Assembly: GCA_023376005.1 (NCBI GenBank) | Contig: CM042150.1 | Location: forward strand, 76,398,188 to 76,462,187 | Reading direction: 5' to 3' | Length of the DNA stretch: 64,000 nt | DNA from: Doryteuthis pealeii | Taxonomy: Eukaryota > Mollusca > Cephalopoda > Myopsida > Loliginidae | In this document: positions 36,969 to 47,467 of the stretch, piece after piece | How positions within the stretch are numbered: the stretch's first letter is position 1 | How the letters are laid out: every line of letters begins with the position of its first letter | Notes under the pieces: generated by a model | The model's input: only the letters and a program-made list of their open reading frames with translations | Database searches by the model: none | Told to the model about the DNA's origin: nothing | Program-made: the position numbers and the translations under genes

Positions 36969-37860
36969 TTTGATGGCATATTTGGGTTTTTTTTTTCAGG
37001 TTGAGGAAACAATTTTGCCATTTCTTTATTTGATGTGAAGTAAAAAATCTGAATGAACATCTTTAAGAGTCATGATTCCAGAATTTTTGTCTGGAGTTTT
37101 ATTCAAACCAGAAATCTTAAAACCTTTAAAATTGGAAATGATCTCTGATAATGCACATTTTAAAAAGTAGGGCTGTAAAAAAATTATATATATCTGTGAC
37201 AAATGTGACTGATTTCTGAGGAAGGATGAAGTGTCGATCAGTTGAAATACTGTGATAAAGACTGATTTAAAAATGTCAATAGATAATTTTTCAGAAAGTT
37301 TTGTTAATTTACCACAAAGTAGAAAAACTGAATAAACATTCTCTATGTTGATTCCATATTTTTTGCTATGGAATGTAAGTTTGGTAAACTAAAAACAACA
37401 CAAAAACAAAACAATCTAAAAGTTAGCAATGGTTTTCAAAAGTGCACTGCCAAAAAATAAACTGCTTATATCAAATAAATTATGCATCTAAAAAATAGGA
37501 ATTCATTTCTATCTCTCTTTCTCTAGATTTCAGTGTATGAAAGAGAGAATTTCAACCTTCATAAATCAAACTGAAAACTGAGGGTTAAACAAATAATAAA
37601 AATCTTTATTTCTACATTTTGTGATTCAGTCTGTTATCAATAATAAAAAAAAAATTAATAAAAAAGAAAAATCTCAGCTGATTTTCCACTTAAAGAATTA
37701 TTCCTTTTGTTTGTTTTATGGTAAATATTCTTTTTTAAATTCTAAATACAGTATCACCCATAAATAAGTACACTGCTACTAATGTTTTAATAAAAATTTA
37801 ATTTTCTTCAAAAGATCTTGGTATAAATAATCACAATTTTTCACCCAATCCAAACAAATC
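36969..37860 (+). repeat. ~0.9-kb direct duplication, copy 1
   Basis: Closely matches 51165-52090 in the same orientation along its full length, with scattered substitutions and small indels. Examples are 'gaatgaacatctttaagagt', 'gatcagttgaaatactgtga' and 'aaagaattattccttttgtt' in the same order. It has no coding region, no inverted ends and no tRNA-like boxes. Here the CT-rich point is a short broken tract (about 37510-37527); in the other copy it is an uninterrupted (CT)n. Confidence 0.8.
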
Positions 37861-37879
37861 TATTTCTATGTATTTTGGA

Positions 37880-38170
37880 GATGTTTATTGTGTAATGTTT
37901 ATCACCATAGGAAATAGATACTGCAAACCAAGTTCAAATCCTGGATGAAGTCATTTGCATTTTACATAGTGCTAATAGTATTGGGAAAGGTATGAATCCA
38001 ATTATTCTCCCTCTAGCTATGAATAAATAGTAGGGCAGACTGGGCTTTTAACCTTGGTATGGCAACTGGTCTATAGAGAAAACTCTGAAATTTCAACCTG
38101 TTAAGCTCTGCTTAAAAAAACTAACATTGTTTTACATCCTGCTTGTTCAGAGAAATTGGGTAAATGTAAA
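37880..38170 (+). mobile_element. SINE-2, full length
   Basis: Head 'gtgtaatgtttatcaccat', B box 'agttcaaatcctggatgaag', body 'ctccctctagctatgaataa', 3' end 'gttttacatcctgcttgttc'. Confidence 0.75.
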
Positions 38171-38216
38171 TGTATATCTATTTAAGTGGAAAAGATATCT
38201 ACATATTAGTACAATA

Positions 38217-38500
38217 TTTATTGATTGATTGATTTTAAAAGCATGTCAACCAATCCAGAGGTTAAGGAATCACATTCATTGAGTGTTAATATTTACATTG
38301 TTTGTGAAGCTGTTTCTTAATATTTTTTGCACATGGTGTTATTGAATATAAATAATTTTTAAACAGATCTATAGATAGGACCCTAAAAAAATGGACATAG
38401 GAATAATTTCAATGAAGGGGTACTCCACATCCCAGAACTGGAGTCACCTGCAGATGTAGTTTGATATCATACCCAGGATACATCTTTTTGGTGGTGGTGG
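38217..38500 (+). repeat. Repeat family C, fullest copy
   Basis: Starts 'ttgattgattgattttaaaa' and continues through 'tgtttgtgaagctgtttctt', 'tttgcacatggtgttattga', 'cagatctatagataggaccc', 'aatgaaggggtactccacat' to 'tatcatacccaggatac'. Other copies lie at 36119, 53190, 53885 and (minus) 40185. No tRNA-like head or coding frame was seen, so the class is unknown. Confidence 0.65.
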
Positions 38501-38816
38501 GGGTTGTAACAAGATGGAGTGAGAACTACTATATTAGAAAAGGAGGAAGAAAGAAATAAGTGAGATAGTAAAGGTTTAAAAAAATAGTGATGAGCACAAA
38601 ACATGATGAACGATGTGTTTGCACATGAAACTCACTTCCATCCACTATCTCTCATAATATAATTTCATAAATTTTTTAGTAAATGCACAAAAAACTATTT
38701 GTTTTGAACTGTGTTAAATAAGGAACATACATGAAGTTCCAGTAATATTTGATATTTTATCACAAAAAATTTTTCTCAATTGATGGGGTTCTTATATACT
38801 GGTGGGTCTTAGGAGA

Positions 38817-39094
38817 GGCATGCTTAGCGTAATGTTTATCTTCATAGAAAATAGAATCAGTAATCTGTGTTCAAATCATGGACAAAACTGTTTGAATTTA
38901 ATATTATGTCCTTTGAAAAAGGTATGAATCCATTACTTCTTCTCTCAGCTATGTGTAAGTACTGGGCTCTTTAGCCTTAGTATGGCAACCAGTCTAGGAG
39001 AAGGAAAATACTAAATTCAAATCAGATTACTCTGCTTAAAAATTGACCTTGTGTCACCTTCTGCTTGTGGCGGAGGGTTAGGTAAATACATACC
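38817..39094 (+). mobile_element. SINE-2, full length
   Basis: It starts 'ggcatgcttagcgtaatg', with B-box-like 'gtgttcaaatcatggac', body 'agtatggcaaccagtctagg' and 3' end 'ttgaccttgtgtcaccttct' plus 'gcggagggttaggtaaata'. It has the best preserved 5' end in the window. Confidence 0.75.
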
Positions 39095-39600
39095 TGTAGG
39101 TCTAAAGTGACATCAGATGTTATTAATTTAGTTATTGGTTTAGTTAAAACTGTAAAACTCATCAACTTATCTAGAAACCTTTGTATTACTTGAGTTATTT
39201 TTCTATTTTAATGTTCTTAAAACTTTTGAAAAGTCAACTAATTACAGTCAAGCTCTCATGATTTCCCTCGAGATGATGTAAACAAGTTTTCTGTCACTTG
39301 CTTTTGTTTGTAATAATCTAAGTTTAAAATCTAATAGAACTGTACTCACTAAAATTACTTTAGCTTATCAGCTTTGTCAATTTTAAAGATTATCTGAAGA
39401 AAAGATTAATGAAACTGATTTGTGTTTTAATCCCAAAGAAAAAAAAGCTTAGATGGATGGATCACACTTATTCTCTCTAATAACAAACATTACATATGCT
39501 CATCATTAATGATTAATTAGTCTTTCTCTCTCTCTTTTTTTTTCTAAATTTTGTCATCAATGATTCAACTACTGTTATATCAACAGATTTGTAATATCAA
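39095..39600. other. AT-rich DNA, no gene recognised
   Basis: A short CT-rich run (about 39525-39545) is the only notable feature. Confidence 0.5.
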
Positions 39601-39611
39601 AATATTCCTTT

Positions 39612-40165
39612 GTAGGTAGGGCCTACAGTACACAAATCACCTTGTCTGCAGAGCCCCCCCTCAAATATTTTTATCTGATTGTGAGGTTCCGGTTCTGGAG
39701 TCATCTCTTTGTTGTGTTGGGATTATCTTCCCTTTGCCTGAAGAGTTATCTTCCCGCTGGGGTTTGCTTGCCGACCACCAGGAGGTCTGGTATTTAAGCA
39801 CGAGGTTTAAGCTCTTCTGCTTTTGGTGCTTCTTCTCAACAAACTCACATGGACTAGACACTGTCTACCCCTTTCAGTGGGTGCTTCTGCCCCCACCATC
39901 ACTAGTAAGTGAATTATATGGCATGGATTATCCTTAGTCCTTTATTTTTAACTCATATATTTTATGTGTACATTTAGGTATTTGGTATCTCTTTTATACC
40001 TAAATATTGTATTTCCATTCATGAATGTGTCCTTTTATTATATCTTATTTGTATCTTGTATTCCTATTTTATGTATCATTTCCATGTGCCTGTATTAAAG
40101 TGCATCTTGTTATATGTTTAACACCCTGGTTGGAGTTTGTTCGTTTCAACAAGTTATAACATTGT
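39612..40165 (+). mobile_element. LTR-like GC-richer block (candidate solo LTR)
   Basis: This block is GC-richer than its surroundings. It carries a TATA-like 'tatttaag' (about 39789), a GC- and CT-rich leader, and a poly(A)-like 'attaaa' (about 40094) followed by T-rich DNA. It begins TG and could end CA at 40162 next to a repeated GTTATAAC. The overall order resembles a retrotransposon long terminal repeat, but no target-site duplication or internal region was found. The opposite-strand open frames at 39661-39937 carry no known motif. An old promoter or exon is an alternative. Confidence 0.35.
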
Positions 40166-40184
40166 TATAACCTTGAACCTTACA

Positions 40185-40260
40185 GTTGCAATTATACCCA
40201 GGTCCACACTGACCTATAGAGGTAGTACCTGTTAGGGTACCATTTATGGGCTAAAGATAC
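40185..40260 (-). repeat. Repeat family C fragment
   Basis: Plus strand 'attatacccaggtccacact' and 'gtagtacctgttagggtacc' are the reverse of the 3' part of family C as seen at 53905-54045. Confidence 0.4.
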
Positions 40261-40317
40261 ATTTCTGTACAGTAAATAATTTTATCCATAATTGTTAAAC
40301 TAAGTGATGAGTAGGAG

Positions 40318-40545
40318 TCCATAGGAGAACATCATCATTACTCCATCATTACTTAGGATCTCCTTCTTTTGATGGTTTGTAAGATGGGAGGTAAATGGCC
40401 ATACAATTGGCATTTTGTAGGTTGCTGCTTCCAGGATTTGTTCAAAACAACATGCAGGATTCGGTCATAGTTCCCATCTTGCTTCTTCTCCAAGTGTATT
40501 GCTAGAATCCTAGTGATTCAGTAATACTGACACAGCTATATCTTT
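40318..40545 (-). pseudogene. LINE 3' end relic (RT C-terminal region), decayed
   Basis: This aligns with the minus-strand LINE piece at about 49110-49370. Shared plus-strand phrases are 'aggagaacatca', 'tgctgcttccaggatttgtt' (versus 'tgctgtttccatgacttgtt'), 'gttcccatct' and 'cagtaatactgacacagc'. The frame is destroyed. Confidence 0.55.
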
Positions 40546-40611
40546 TTAGTTGAAATATTCTTACGTTGTGTGAGTTTTTAGATGAAGTATTGCGAATTAT
40601 CACAAATTTAT

Positions 40612-40658
40612 GACTAGTATTTCTTTCATCTTAATTTCAATTGCTTTTTATTGCAAAT
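40612..40658 (+). repeat. Repeat family E copy
   Basis: 'gactagtatttctttcatct' matches the repeat at 2404-2447. Confidence 0.4.
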
Positions 40659-41002
40659 AGAAATGACAAATTAGTGGGGAAACATCAGTAGCATAATTGT
40701 CACAAGAAAGAAAGAAAAGAAAAACACCAACAGCCATTAGATTTTAAACACAGGACTTCATTGCTTATTTCTTTAGTATTTCTTTGAAAGGTAACATTTG
40801 AGGCACTTGAGATAAAAGTATAAAGTTATCTTTGATTTCAGGTCTTCTTTGAATATTAATCTTATTTTAATTGTCCTGTCTGACTCCTCACCCCAGTCCA
40901 TGCTTTGGAGAATGTCATAACTGATATACTTATATTTACTATAATAGGCAGATTTTCTGATCCATATATGAATAATCCTTGCAAAAATAACAAGAATTAT
41001 GT

Positions 41003-41008
<6 letters not shown>

Positions 41009-41055
<47 letters not shown>
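41009..41055. repeat. (TA)n microsatellite
   Basis: About 22 TA units directly before a Penelope-like terminus. Confidence 0.95.
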
Positions 41056-41059
<4 letters not shown>

Positions 41060-41165
41060 GAAGGTGTCTTTATAACCCAAAATGTTCAAGCATCGACACT
41101 ACGACTAATAAATTTCCACCCATTGTAACATCCCGTGTTTGTTCTACATTTTCTCATGAACTATT
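41056..41165 (+). mobile_element. Penelope-like terminus, degenerate
   Basis: Reads 'gaaggtgtctttataacc', 'caaaatgttcaagcatcgac', the same order as the hammerhead terminus at 4610-4650 (helix, GAAAC-like, 'gtttaagcgtcga'). CTGATGA is replaced by the TA tract and GAAAC by CAAAATG, so no ribozyme can form. Confidence 0.4.
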
Positions 41166-41188
41166 CGATTAATTTCCTTATTTTACTC

Positions 41189-41227
41189 CCATATCTATCT
41201 ATCTATCTATCTATCTCTCTATATATT

Positions 41228-41266
<39 letters not shown>

Positions 41267-41311
41267 ACATATATATATTTATAGAGATAGATAGATAGAT
41301 AGATAGAGAGA
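41189..41311. repeat. Self-complementary (TATC)n-(TA)n-(TG)n-(TA)n-(TAGA)n array
   Basis: (ATCT)n at the left and (AGAT)n at the right are inverted copies flanking TA and TG units, so the whole array can fold on itself. Confidence 0.9.
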
Positions 41312-41535
41312 TATGCAGGGTGTAAAAAATAGTTTCCAAAATGTATTTAAAAACCTATGTAATATACTGTATAATCTATGTAAAATAATGACAATTACAT
41401 ATACAGATTTTTAGAGATATTTAAAGTTTATTAATAAAATATACAAACAAATTTTTTGTACCAGAAGTTGGATTGTAGAGTGTTTTTCCAAAATAGTTTT
41501 GTACTGCATTAACAGAATTTGTCTTGCTTACTTCA

Positions 41536-41789
41536 GGGGCTGGTATAGCTCAATTGTAGAGCATCTACCTCAGAATTGCTAGGTTCCGGTTTCAATACCA
41601 GCCCTCACCAACTCAGCACATTAGTAGCACAGCTTGGATCAGTGTGGTAAAGTGGAGAGCCGATAGTGGGTGTGGCACTCAAAGTCAAATGCAAAAATAA
41701 TCTTCCTTGTCTAGCACTAGCAAAAAGGGGATAGACTCCCTCACTGTCTGGCTGATACTGATCACTCTGCCAACTTTTACTTTTATTTC
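41536..41789 (+). mobile_element. SINE-1, full length, plus strand
   Basis: The head 'ggggctggtatagctcaatt' contains the A box (TATAGCTCAATTGTAGAGC) and B box GGTTTCAATACC (near 41587). The body then follows to 'gccaacttttacttttattt'. It reads like a tRNA at first sight, but the anticodon stem and acceptor pairing are poor and the SINE body continues directly. Confidence 0.8.
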
Positions 41790-43029
41790 AAGGGAAAAAT
41801 GCCTTAGCAGCAGCTATAGTTTTTGGTACCCTGATTAAAAATGGATACTCAGTCCCGCTGTAAAAGACTTATTATTAAAATTCATGTCATGAATGCTAAT
41901 AGCTTAAGTAGTTTTTTTTTAATCTTAAATTTTAAAATAGTCAATATCTTTTGCAAACACTCTATGTGTATATATAATATGAATCTTGATTTTAGGTAAG
42001 AAAAACAAACAGACAATTTGTACAAAATTTAAATAATCTGCTTTAGAAAAGGTGATTCTTCACACTTTATTTACTGAAGTCCTTGAATAAAGCATTGATT
42101 TATTTTCATTTTAATCTTTTGCCCAGAGGAAATAGCCATTTTTTGTCTTGATTATATTTTGAACAAATATAAATGGACACAAAAATGACAGTTAATTTCT
42201 CTTTGTGTTCATTTAAAATTTTTATTAAGAAAATATTAACTTAACTTTTGAAAATACAGATTAAATTTGGAAAATTAAACAAGGCTAAAATCTCTGTCAT
42301 TCATGAATAAATTATTTACACATATATATACTACATAAATGGCAATTTTGTCTGTGTATACCAATTGGCACCTACACCAGTGATCTGATCATGGTGACAC
42401 ATATGGTAAGCTAATATTCAGGAACAAGACTGTTATTTGGATTTCAATAAAAATCAACAATGAAACCCATGGGGAATTTCTTTACAATAGAGGCAGAAAG
42501 AGAAGAGGTTTCAGTGAAAGAGAGTGAAAGGGAGTAGTAGAAACATCGAAATCAAGTAACAGTGAGAGAATGTCAACTACATCATGGTCACTTAATCTAG
42601 TTGTTTTTAAAATACTCTCATGATATAAAACAGTTTGTCATAAACAGATGATAATATAATGATGTTGTTGTTTACTTTGCTGTTAATAGAGGGGCAATAT
42701 TAAAAGGAATTATTTTAAAATTTTTCTTAATAAAATAACATATACAGGCAACATTTAAGGGTATCTCACATAAAAATTACAAACATTTTTTGAAATAATA
42801 CCACTTTCTTTTAATCTAATTAAAAAGGCAAAAACGTTTTTATCAATTTGAAAATTTTTTTGCATAAAATAATTTAAATGTAGAATATTTTTTTTAAAAA
42901 AGAAGGAAAATTAGTGGTTAGTTTTGGAAATCCAGTATGGGCACCATCTAATAGTGGAACTAGACTTAATTTTTAAGCTATCTAATAACTCATTTAAACG
43001 TTTCCATAAAATATTTAACCTTTCCATGC
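41790..43029. other. AT-rich DNA, no gene recognised
   Basis: A purine-rich tract occurs near 42490-42560. No coding or repeat family was recognised. Confidence 0.5.
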
Positions 43030-43054
43030 ATACACACACATACATACACACGCA

Positions 43055-43130
<76 letters not shown>
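43030..43130. repeat. (CA)n-(TA)n compound microsatellite
   Basis: CA/TACA units of about 55 bp pass into about 22 TA units. Confidence 0.95.
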
Positions 43131-43136
<6 letters not shown>

Positions 43137-43505
43137 CACTGTAACAAGCTTTGATTGAAATCTGACTCCTTGATTAGCTTAAAACAGGTACTTCAGATAA
43201 TATATATATATATATGCCTATTTTTTACTCCCCACTAACAACTGCCCATCCAAGTTCAACTATTCTCCCTCTTAGACTGTACAAAGTTAGATTTAATTTA
43301 TATAAACTCCCGGTCAACACCTTAAGACCAGATACAAAACGGTTAAAAAAATATAAAATACTGCAATTTTAATCAAAATATATTTACAAAACATTTACAT
43401 TTACTTAGAAAGTGTATTTTATTAACAAACAAGTGAAAATTTTCATTTTAATTCATCAATTAACAATTTATTTTTTGAGCACTTTTGTATCTGGTCATTG
43501 AAAGA

Positions 43506-43506
<1 letters not shown>

Positions 43507-43550
<44 letters not shown>
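43507..43550. repeat. (TA)n microsatellite
   Basis: About 21 TA units directly 5' of the reverse transcriptase relic. A short TA tract also lies at 43198-43215. Confidence 0.95.
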
Positions 43551-43551
<1 letters not shown>

Positions 43552-43877
43552 TTTACCGAAGCCATCTGACCCCCACCGATTTTCCTGAAAATGTTTTCAT
43601 TGAGTTGATGGGTTTAGCTACTAAATCAGTGTCCTTCAGCTTTAATGACATTATGTACAGGCAGATCGATGGTATCTCTATGGGGAGTCCCCTTGGATCC
43701 CTAATGGCTAATGTGTTTGTGGGTTTTCTCAAAAAGACATTGTTTCAGAAGGTTTCCAAACCTTACTATTATGCTTGTTACGTGGATGACACTTTTGCTT
43801 GTTTTTGTTCACGTGATGAAGCCCTGAAATTTTTCCAAAGCCTTAATGGTCTTCATCCCTCCAAGTCACCATCTTAA
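43548..43877 (+). pseudogene. Penelope-like reverse transcriptase, fragment
   Basis: The open frame that runs through the TA tract (43485-43877) becomes a real reverse transcriptase segment from about residue 22. Motif QIDGISMGSPLG begins at residue 60 (43662) and the catalytic YVDD lies at residues 99-102 (43779-43790). The pairing of this MGSPLG block with a YVDDTF box about 27 residues later is characteristic of Penelope-like element reverse transcriptases. The N-terminal fingers, the thumb and any GIY-YIG endonuclease are missing, and the frame stops at 43877. It is a dead fragment. The 3' end typical of the element reappears at 44038. Confidence 0.8.
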
Positions 43878-44160
43878 TGTCCTCGAGGCAGTCTCCATTT
43901 TTTTTTTTACTGCCCGTCCTTGTTTAGACAGAGTCATCTTAAGCACTACCTGGTAATTTTTTTTTCCTTCATTTTACCCCACCATTTGCTTGATTGAATC
44001 TCTCTTTTACCCAATTGATTTACATTGTGATTAAACGATCTACTGGTTGTTACTTTTGACAAAGCACCGGTTAAGTTTCCATTTTCTCTTTCGAAAAATA
44101 AAATTTTTGCTGATCAATAAATTATGTCATTATTTTTCAAAATCTTATACAAGTTCAGCT
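43878..44160 (+). mobile_element. Penelope-like element, 3' region
   Basis: Downstream of the relic, T-rich broken sequence leads to 'ctactggttgttacttttga', 'caaagcaccggttaag' and 'gctgatcaataaattatgtc'. The part from 44038 is shared with 25897-26015. A (TA)n tract follows at 44177. Confidence 0.6.
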
Positions 44161-44172
44161 GTACCAAAAATT

Positions 44173-44176
<4 letters not shown>

Positions 44177-44215
<39 letters not shown>

Positions 44216-44495
44216 TGTTATGGGTCCAACAGGAAAAAATTAAATATTTTATAAAAAAGAAGGTCCGCAAGATGGATTATGTTTTTAAATATAGTCCAAT
44301 AGATTATGTTTTTATGTTTTTTTTATTATTATTTTATATTAGCGACATGTGTTTCAGATCTTCTGATATTTTCTTCAAGCATTAATTAACCACATGCATT
44401 ATATATATATATATATATATATAGGCCTTTATCATACTTTTCTTCCTTAAAATGATTAGCTATGCGTTATATATATATATATATATATATATATT
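44177..44495. repeat. Three (TA)n arrays
   Basis: TA arrays at 44177-44211, 44399-44423 and 44467-44495 lie in otherwise AT-rich DNA. The open frame 44047-44385 that spans one of them has no independent support. Confidence 0.9.
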
Positions 44496-44756
44496 TAATA
44501 ATCCTAATCTATGATCAATGTTTGCATTAATTTCTGACTACGGATAATATTTTTCCCTCAGTTATAATTCATGGCATTAGAAAGCTCTAGAGACAAATTT
44601 TAGATTAAAAGTTGTAAAATTCAGCGCTTAATGATAATCTTTGTCAATACCATAAATATTTAATTTCTTAATGCAGACAATTCCTATAGCTAAACAAAGG
44701 AATTGAGGAGTAGCACTAAAGAAAACCACTACTGAAATTTTTAGATGAAAATTTAG

Positions 44757-44758
<2 letters not shown>

Positions 44759-44787
<29 letters not shown>
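44759..44787. repeat. (TA)n microsatellite
   Basis: About 14 TA units. Confidence 0.9.
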
Positions 44788-44790
<3 letters not shown>

Positions 44791-44993
44791 TAGATTTTTG
44801 GTACAGGAGAACTTATATAATACTAAAAGTGGAGGAATCATATGCATGTAGGGAGATCATACAATTATAAGATGATAATATTTATTATAAAATAAAATAT
44901 AAAATAAAGGGAATATGAAGGCCTTTTTGACCGGTTATTTTTCAAGTATAAACACCAGCGAAATATAGATTTGTTCTTAAAGAATATTTCTTT

Positions 44994-45300
44994 TTAAACA
45001 AGTTTTAATAAATAAATGACTGGTATTATCTATCTATATATAGTTTGTTTTATTTTAATACATAGTTAAAGTTATCAGAACTAAGTTTCCATTTCAATTT
45101 TTTAATATTTTTAACTCCTTTAATAATTTTTTTTTTTTTTACTTCTTTAATAAATTTGATGATTTTACTTTACTTATGACACAAACTCTCTGATATTAAA
45201 TTTTCAACTCCCATCCCCTCAGGCAATATTTATTTTACGTCGTGTTTTTTTTATTTTGCTAGTGTATTAGAATATACGGAAAAAATTTTGTTAGCACAAA
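44994..45300 (+). repeat. Dispersed repeat family D, copy 1
   Basis: Shares with 60918-61185, in order, 'aacaagttttaataaata', 'atgactggtattat', 'gtttgttttattttaataca', 'aatttgatgattttact' and 'cctcaggcaatat'. It is non-coding. In both loci a mariner transposase relic lies downstream on the same strand. Confidence 0.65.
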
Positions 45301-45385
45301 ACTCCCAATAGTTGGAGAATAAACAATTTACAGTCCAATTTTCAACTTTATAACAATAGTGTCATATTTGCATTCATGCTCTCCA
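45285..45385 (+). repeat. Dispersed repeat family F, copy 2
   Basis: Resembles 32575-32680; see the phrase 'cagtccaattttcaacttta'. It follows family D directly. Confidence 0.45.
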
Positions 45386-46215
45386 TGTTTGAACAAGAGA
45401 TAACACTAGGTGTTGATTTTTTAGTTTAAATTTTGCACTTCAGCAGCTACATGTTCAAAAAATGATAGACATTTCTAATTGTTTAGAAATTGCTTGAATA
45501 CCTTCAAGTCTTTAAGCAATTAGGTTGTAAACATCTAAAACCTTTAGAAATAAAATTAAGTAAAAAATATGTAATGTAATTAAAAAAGGCTGCTGTTAAA
45601 ATCTGAAAAGAAACTTATGTCATCATTAAATGAGAAAAGCTGAAAAGATGACTAATTCCTTCATGAAATTAGGATACCTTTTATTCCAGCATCATCATTA
45701 TTTAATGGGCATCATTTTTCACCCTTTTCTATTGTGATGTTTCTTCAGGTAAAAATGAAATGCAAAATAATATTCTGTTGCGGGATTATCATATACTTAT
45801 CTTCAATGTTGCTCCCCAGAAGAGGAATGCTGAAGGGATTCTCGCACTTTTTGCACTGGTCACTGCATGAGCTTTGGTTCATGTGTGGCATCCCCACATT
45901 AATATGATTTTGTGTTCATCTGACCTGGTAAGAGGTCAGGAAAATATCTAATTATCTTCAAAATAAAACTGAACCCCCACCCCAAAACACAGTAAAATTC
46001 CAACATGGACCAAAATCTTTTAAAATTGGCAGTTTTTAAAAGATTTCTATTTTCTGGGGTTGGTGTTTTTTACCAGGTATTTTTTTAAAGTCAGGGAATT
46101 TTCTAGTTATTCTTCCAATTCAGTCAGTGTCTCAATTCAATTATTTTTATATAATTAAATTATTATAATATAAATGTATTTTCATATAATTATGTTATTA
46201 TGATATAATTTTTTA
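45386..46215. other. AT-rich DNA, no gene recognised
   Basis: No transposase N-terminal region could be seen here although it lies between family D/F and a mariner 3' relic. Confidence 0.45.
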
Positions 46216-46332
46216 AAGGGGAAATCTCTGTGGCTAATGTGTTGAACTGTAACATTGTGGTGAGTTTGCACTCTAGCCATGCTATTATATTCACTTTTGG
46301 ACTAATACCCTTGGTAAAGGTATGAACACCCT
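46216..46332 (+). mobile_element. tRNA-like SINE head, degenerate
   Basis: 'tctgtggctaatgtgttga', a B-box-like 'gtgagtttgcactctagcc', then 'ctaatacccttggtaaaggt' as in SINE-2 after its head. The 3' half is absent. Confidence 0.5.
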
Positions 46333-46497
46333 CATAGTACTATTATTATTCCTCTGCAAGGATAGTTTTAGTATTAAATAACCCACAAAGGTTGATATGC
46401 CATTTAAAAAAATGTATATTGTTATAAAAGAATACCAATTGATCAAACAATATATATAAATTGTGAGTGAAAATTATCAAGATTGAATTTAAAACTT

Positions 46498-46627
46498 TAA
46501 ATAAGACATGTTCATGGCTGAATGAAATACAAGTGCAGCTTAACACCATATCAAAAGAGGAGTCCAAAAGGTGTTTTGAACAATGGAAATCTTGATGGAA
46601 TAAATGTATTAGATGCCAAGGCAACAA
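46498..46627 (+). pseudogene. Mariner transposase, C-terminal relic
   Basis: One plus-strand frame reads through 'ISKEESKRCFEQWKS', one stop, then 'WNKCIRCQGNNFEEN'. The spacing of K-E, RCFEQW, W-C and the G-(D/N)-F-E ending is that of the last ~40 residues of Tc1/mariner-superfamily mariner transposases. The catalytic domain is not recognisable upstream. The minus-strand open frame at 46346-46627 is its shadow. Confidence 0.7.
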
Positions 46628-46949
46628 TTTTGAAGAAAATTAGTTTCATTCACTGTTAATTTCTGTATTGGTAAATGCAGCTTCAGTTTTGATACTTTTT
46701 GAACACGTCTTATATTTGTCTGACTGCTTGGATTTAATTTAGAAAATACACCAGAATTGAAAATAGAAATTGCCAATTTCATAATTAGCTGAAGTTAAAT
46801 TACCTGTCAAAGTGGACTTTAATTTTGGAAAAAATAGAAATATTTACTGGGGTCAAATCAGAAAGTAGAGTGTCTGGAGATTAAGTTGATTAGAGCTTTG
46901 CCAAAATTCATGGATAAGGAATGATATGAGAGAAGTTTAGCAGCAACAG

Positions 46950-47072
46950 GGTATATGTATTTACCGAACCCTTCCACAGGTAGGATGTCACACAAGGTCA
47001 ATTCTCCACTGCCCCAGTGCTTCAGAATTACCACTGAATGCAGTTTGATGTTATACCTTGGACACCAATTTA
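46950..47072 (-). mobile_element. SINE-2 3' end fused to a family C-like piece
   Basis: 'gtatttaccgaacccttcca' and 'ggatgtcacacaaggtcaat' are the reversed SINE-2 3' end (46950-47005). 'cagtttgatgttatacc' (about 47040) resembles the 3' part of family C on the plus strand. Confidence 0.5.
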
Positions 47073-47358
47073 CATGTATGGTTCCAATCACCAAAAGAGT
47101 ATTAAGAACCAATTGGTGTGGAATTAACTGAAATTAACCGGTATGATTTATTACTCCTCTCTCTGTCCTAAAAATGACTATTTCTTGAAATAAGTCCCAA
47201 TACAACCTACAATTGTATTAGCTTAATACGGATTAGAAAATCCAAAATACAGGTTCCTTACTGTAAAAGCAAAGTAAATCAAAAGAAATAACATTCAAAC
47301 CACTTGAGGAGCTTTTCATTATAACATGTTAACTTTTCTTTCATTGGGTTTATAACAA

Positions 47359-47361
<3 letters not shown>

Positions 47362-47406
<45 letters not shown>
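47362..47406. repeat. (TA)n microsatellite
   Basis: About 22 TA units; a (TG)n of about 8 units lies at 47451-47467. Confidence 0.95.
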
Positions 47407-47409
<3 letters not shown>

Positions 47410-47467
47410 GTCTCACAAGTTTGGAAGTTTGGATACTTTTTAAACATATATGTGTGTGTGTGTGTGT

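Noticed and set aside
39661..39937. Overlapping opposite-strand genes in the GC-richer block
   Set aside because: Neither product has a known motif. Higher GC lowers stop density, which explains frames on both strands.
41541..41613. A functional tRNA gene, suggested by A and B boxes
   Set aside because: The segment continues directly into the SINE-1 body, acceptor and anticodon stems are poor, and four other copies share the same body.
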